A model generated the notes under the pieces. It was not told the origin of the DNA, did not search any database, and saw only the letters and a list, made by a program, of their open reading frames with translations. From assembly GCA_963573315.1 (NCBI GenBank), contig OY752141.1, forward strand, positions 2,418,001 to 2,482,000: a stretch of 64,000 nt of DNA, in the 5' to 3' direction. A program made the position numbers and the translations under genes. Positions 63,909-64,000 of the stretch are shown one piece after another. The DNA is from Entomortierella parvispora (lineage: Eukaryota; Mortierellomycota; Mortierellomycetes; Mortierellales; Mortierellaceae). The first letter of the stretch is position 1; each line of letters opens with the position of its first letter.

Positions 63909-64000
63909 CAATCTCTTTTGTCTGATTACAATCCGAGTGTACAAACACTGTTGTGTTTGTTGTGGGTTCTTATCCGTTAGTCATTCTATCAGACTTGATT

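Overview
The window looks like nuclear DNA from a filamentous, early-diverging fungus, most consistent with Mortierellomycotina (Mortierella-type). The reasons are: short GT-AG introns of mostly 75-135 nt; long pyrimidine-rich leaders; fungal-type genes (a Fur1-like uracil phosphoribosyltransferase, an Ssk2/Wis4-type MAPKKK, a 161-residue tropomyosin, a Rib2-like deaminase); and genes that S. cerevisiae lacks, such as a Gemin5 homologue and a BRCT-WGR-type PARP. Species assignment is inference only. I found no rRNA, tRNA, CRISPR array or intact transposon.

Layout, 0-15 kb: an F-box protein (+), an unassigned disordered protein (-), then three minus-strand genes in a row: a Vma22/CCDC115-type V-ATPase assembly factor, tropomyosin, and a 1,092-residue PH-domain protein. 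A 3.5-kb gene-free stretch follows, ending in a CAA/CAG repeat tract. 15-32 kb: an Azf1-like four-finger C2H2 factor with a 25-nt microexon, the uracil phosphoribosyltransferase, Sec61 beta (-), Gemin5, a mitochondrial tricarboxylate carrier, a secreted trypsin-fold protease and a GPI-anchored surface protein. 32-44 kb: a 1,027-residue disordered protein, an unknown 1,192-residue single-pass membrane protein (-), a Rib2-like deaminase, a small membrane protein (-) and RanBP1. 44-48 kb is gene-poor, with a long (GA)n microsatellite. 48-52 kb holds an intact F-box/LRR gene followed by a decayed copy of it. 52-62.6 kb is a same-strand run of PARP, the Ssk2/Wis4-type MAPKKK and an Rch1/SLC10A7-type transporter (all -). 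At the right edge there is an incomplete plus-strand open frame.

Exon joins were worked out by hand from splice motifs, reading frame and recalled family sequences. Each proposed join restores one continuous frame, and total coding lengths are multiples of three. The genes are mostly unrelated housekeeping functions, as expected on a eukaryotic chromosome. I see no biosynthetic cluster and no clear new multi-gene system. The points most worth a second look are: the fungal Gemin5, the F-box gene/pseudogene pair, the protease with no propeptide, the initiator-codon exons and the 25-nt microexon, the very short intron in the unknown membrane protein, and a tandemly duplicated 5' splice-site sequence at 47.6 kb.
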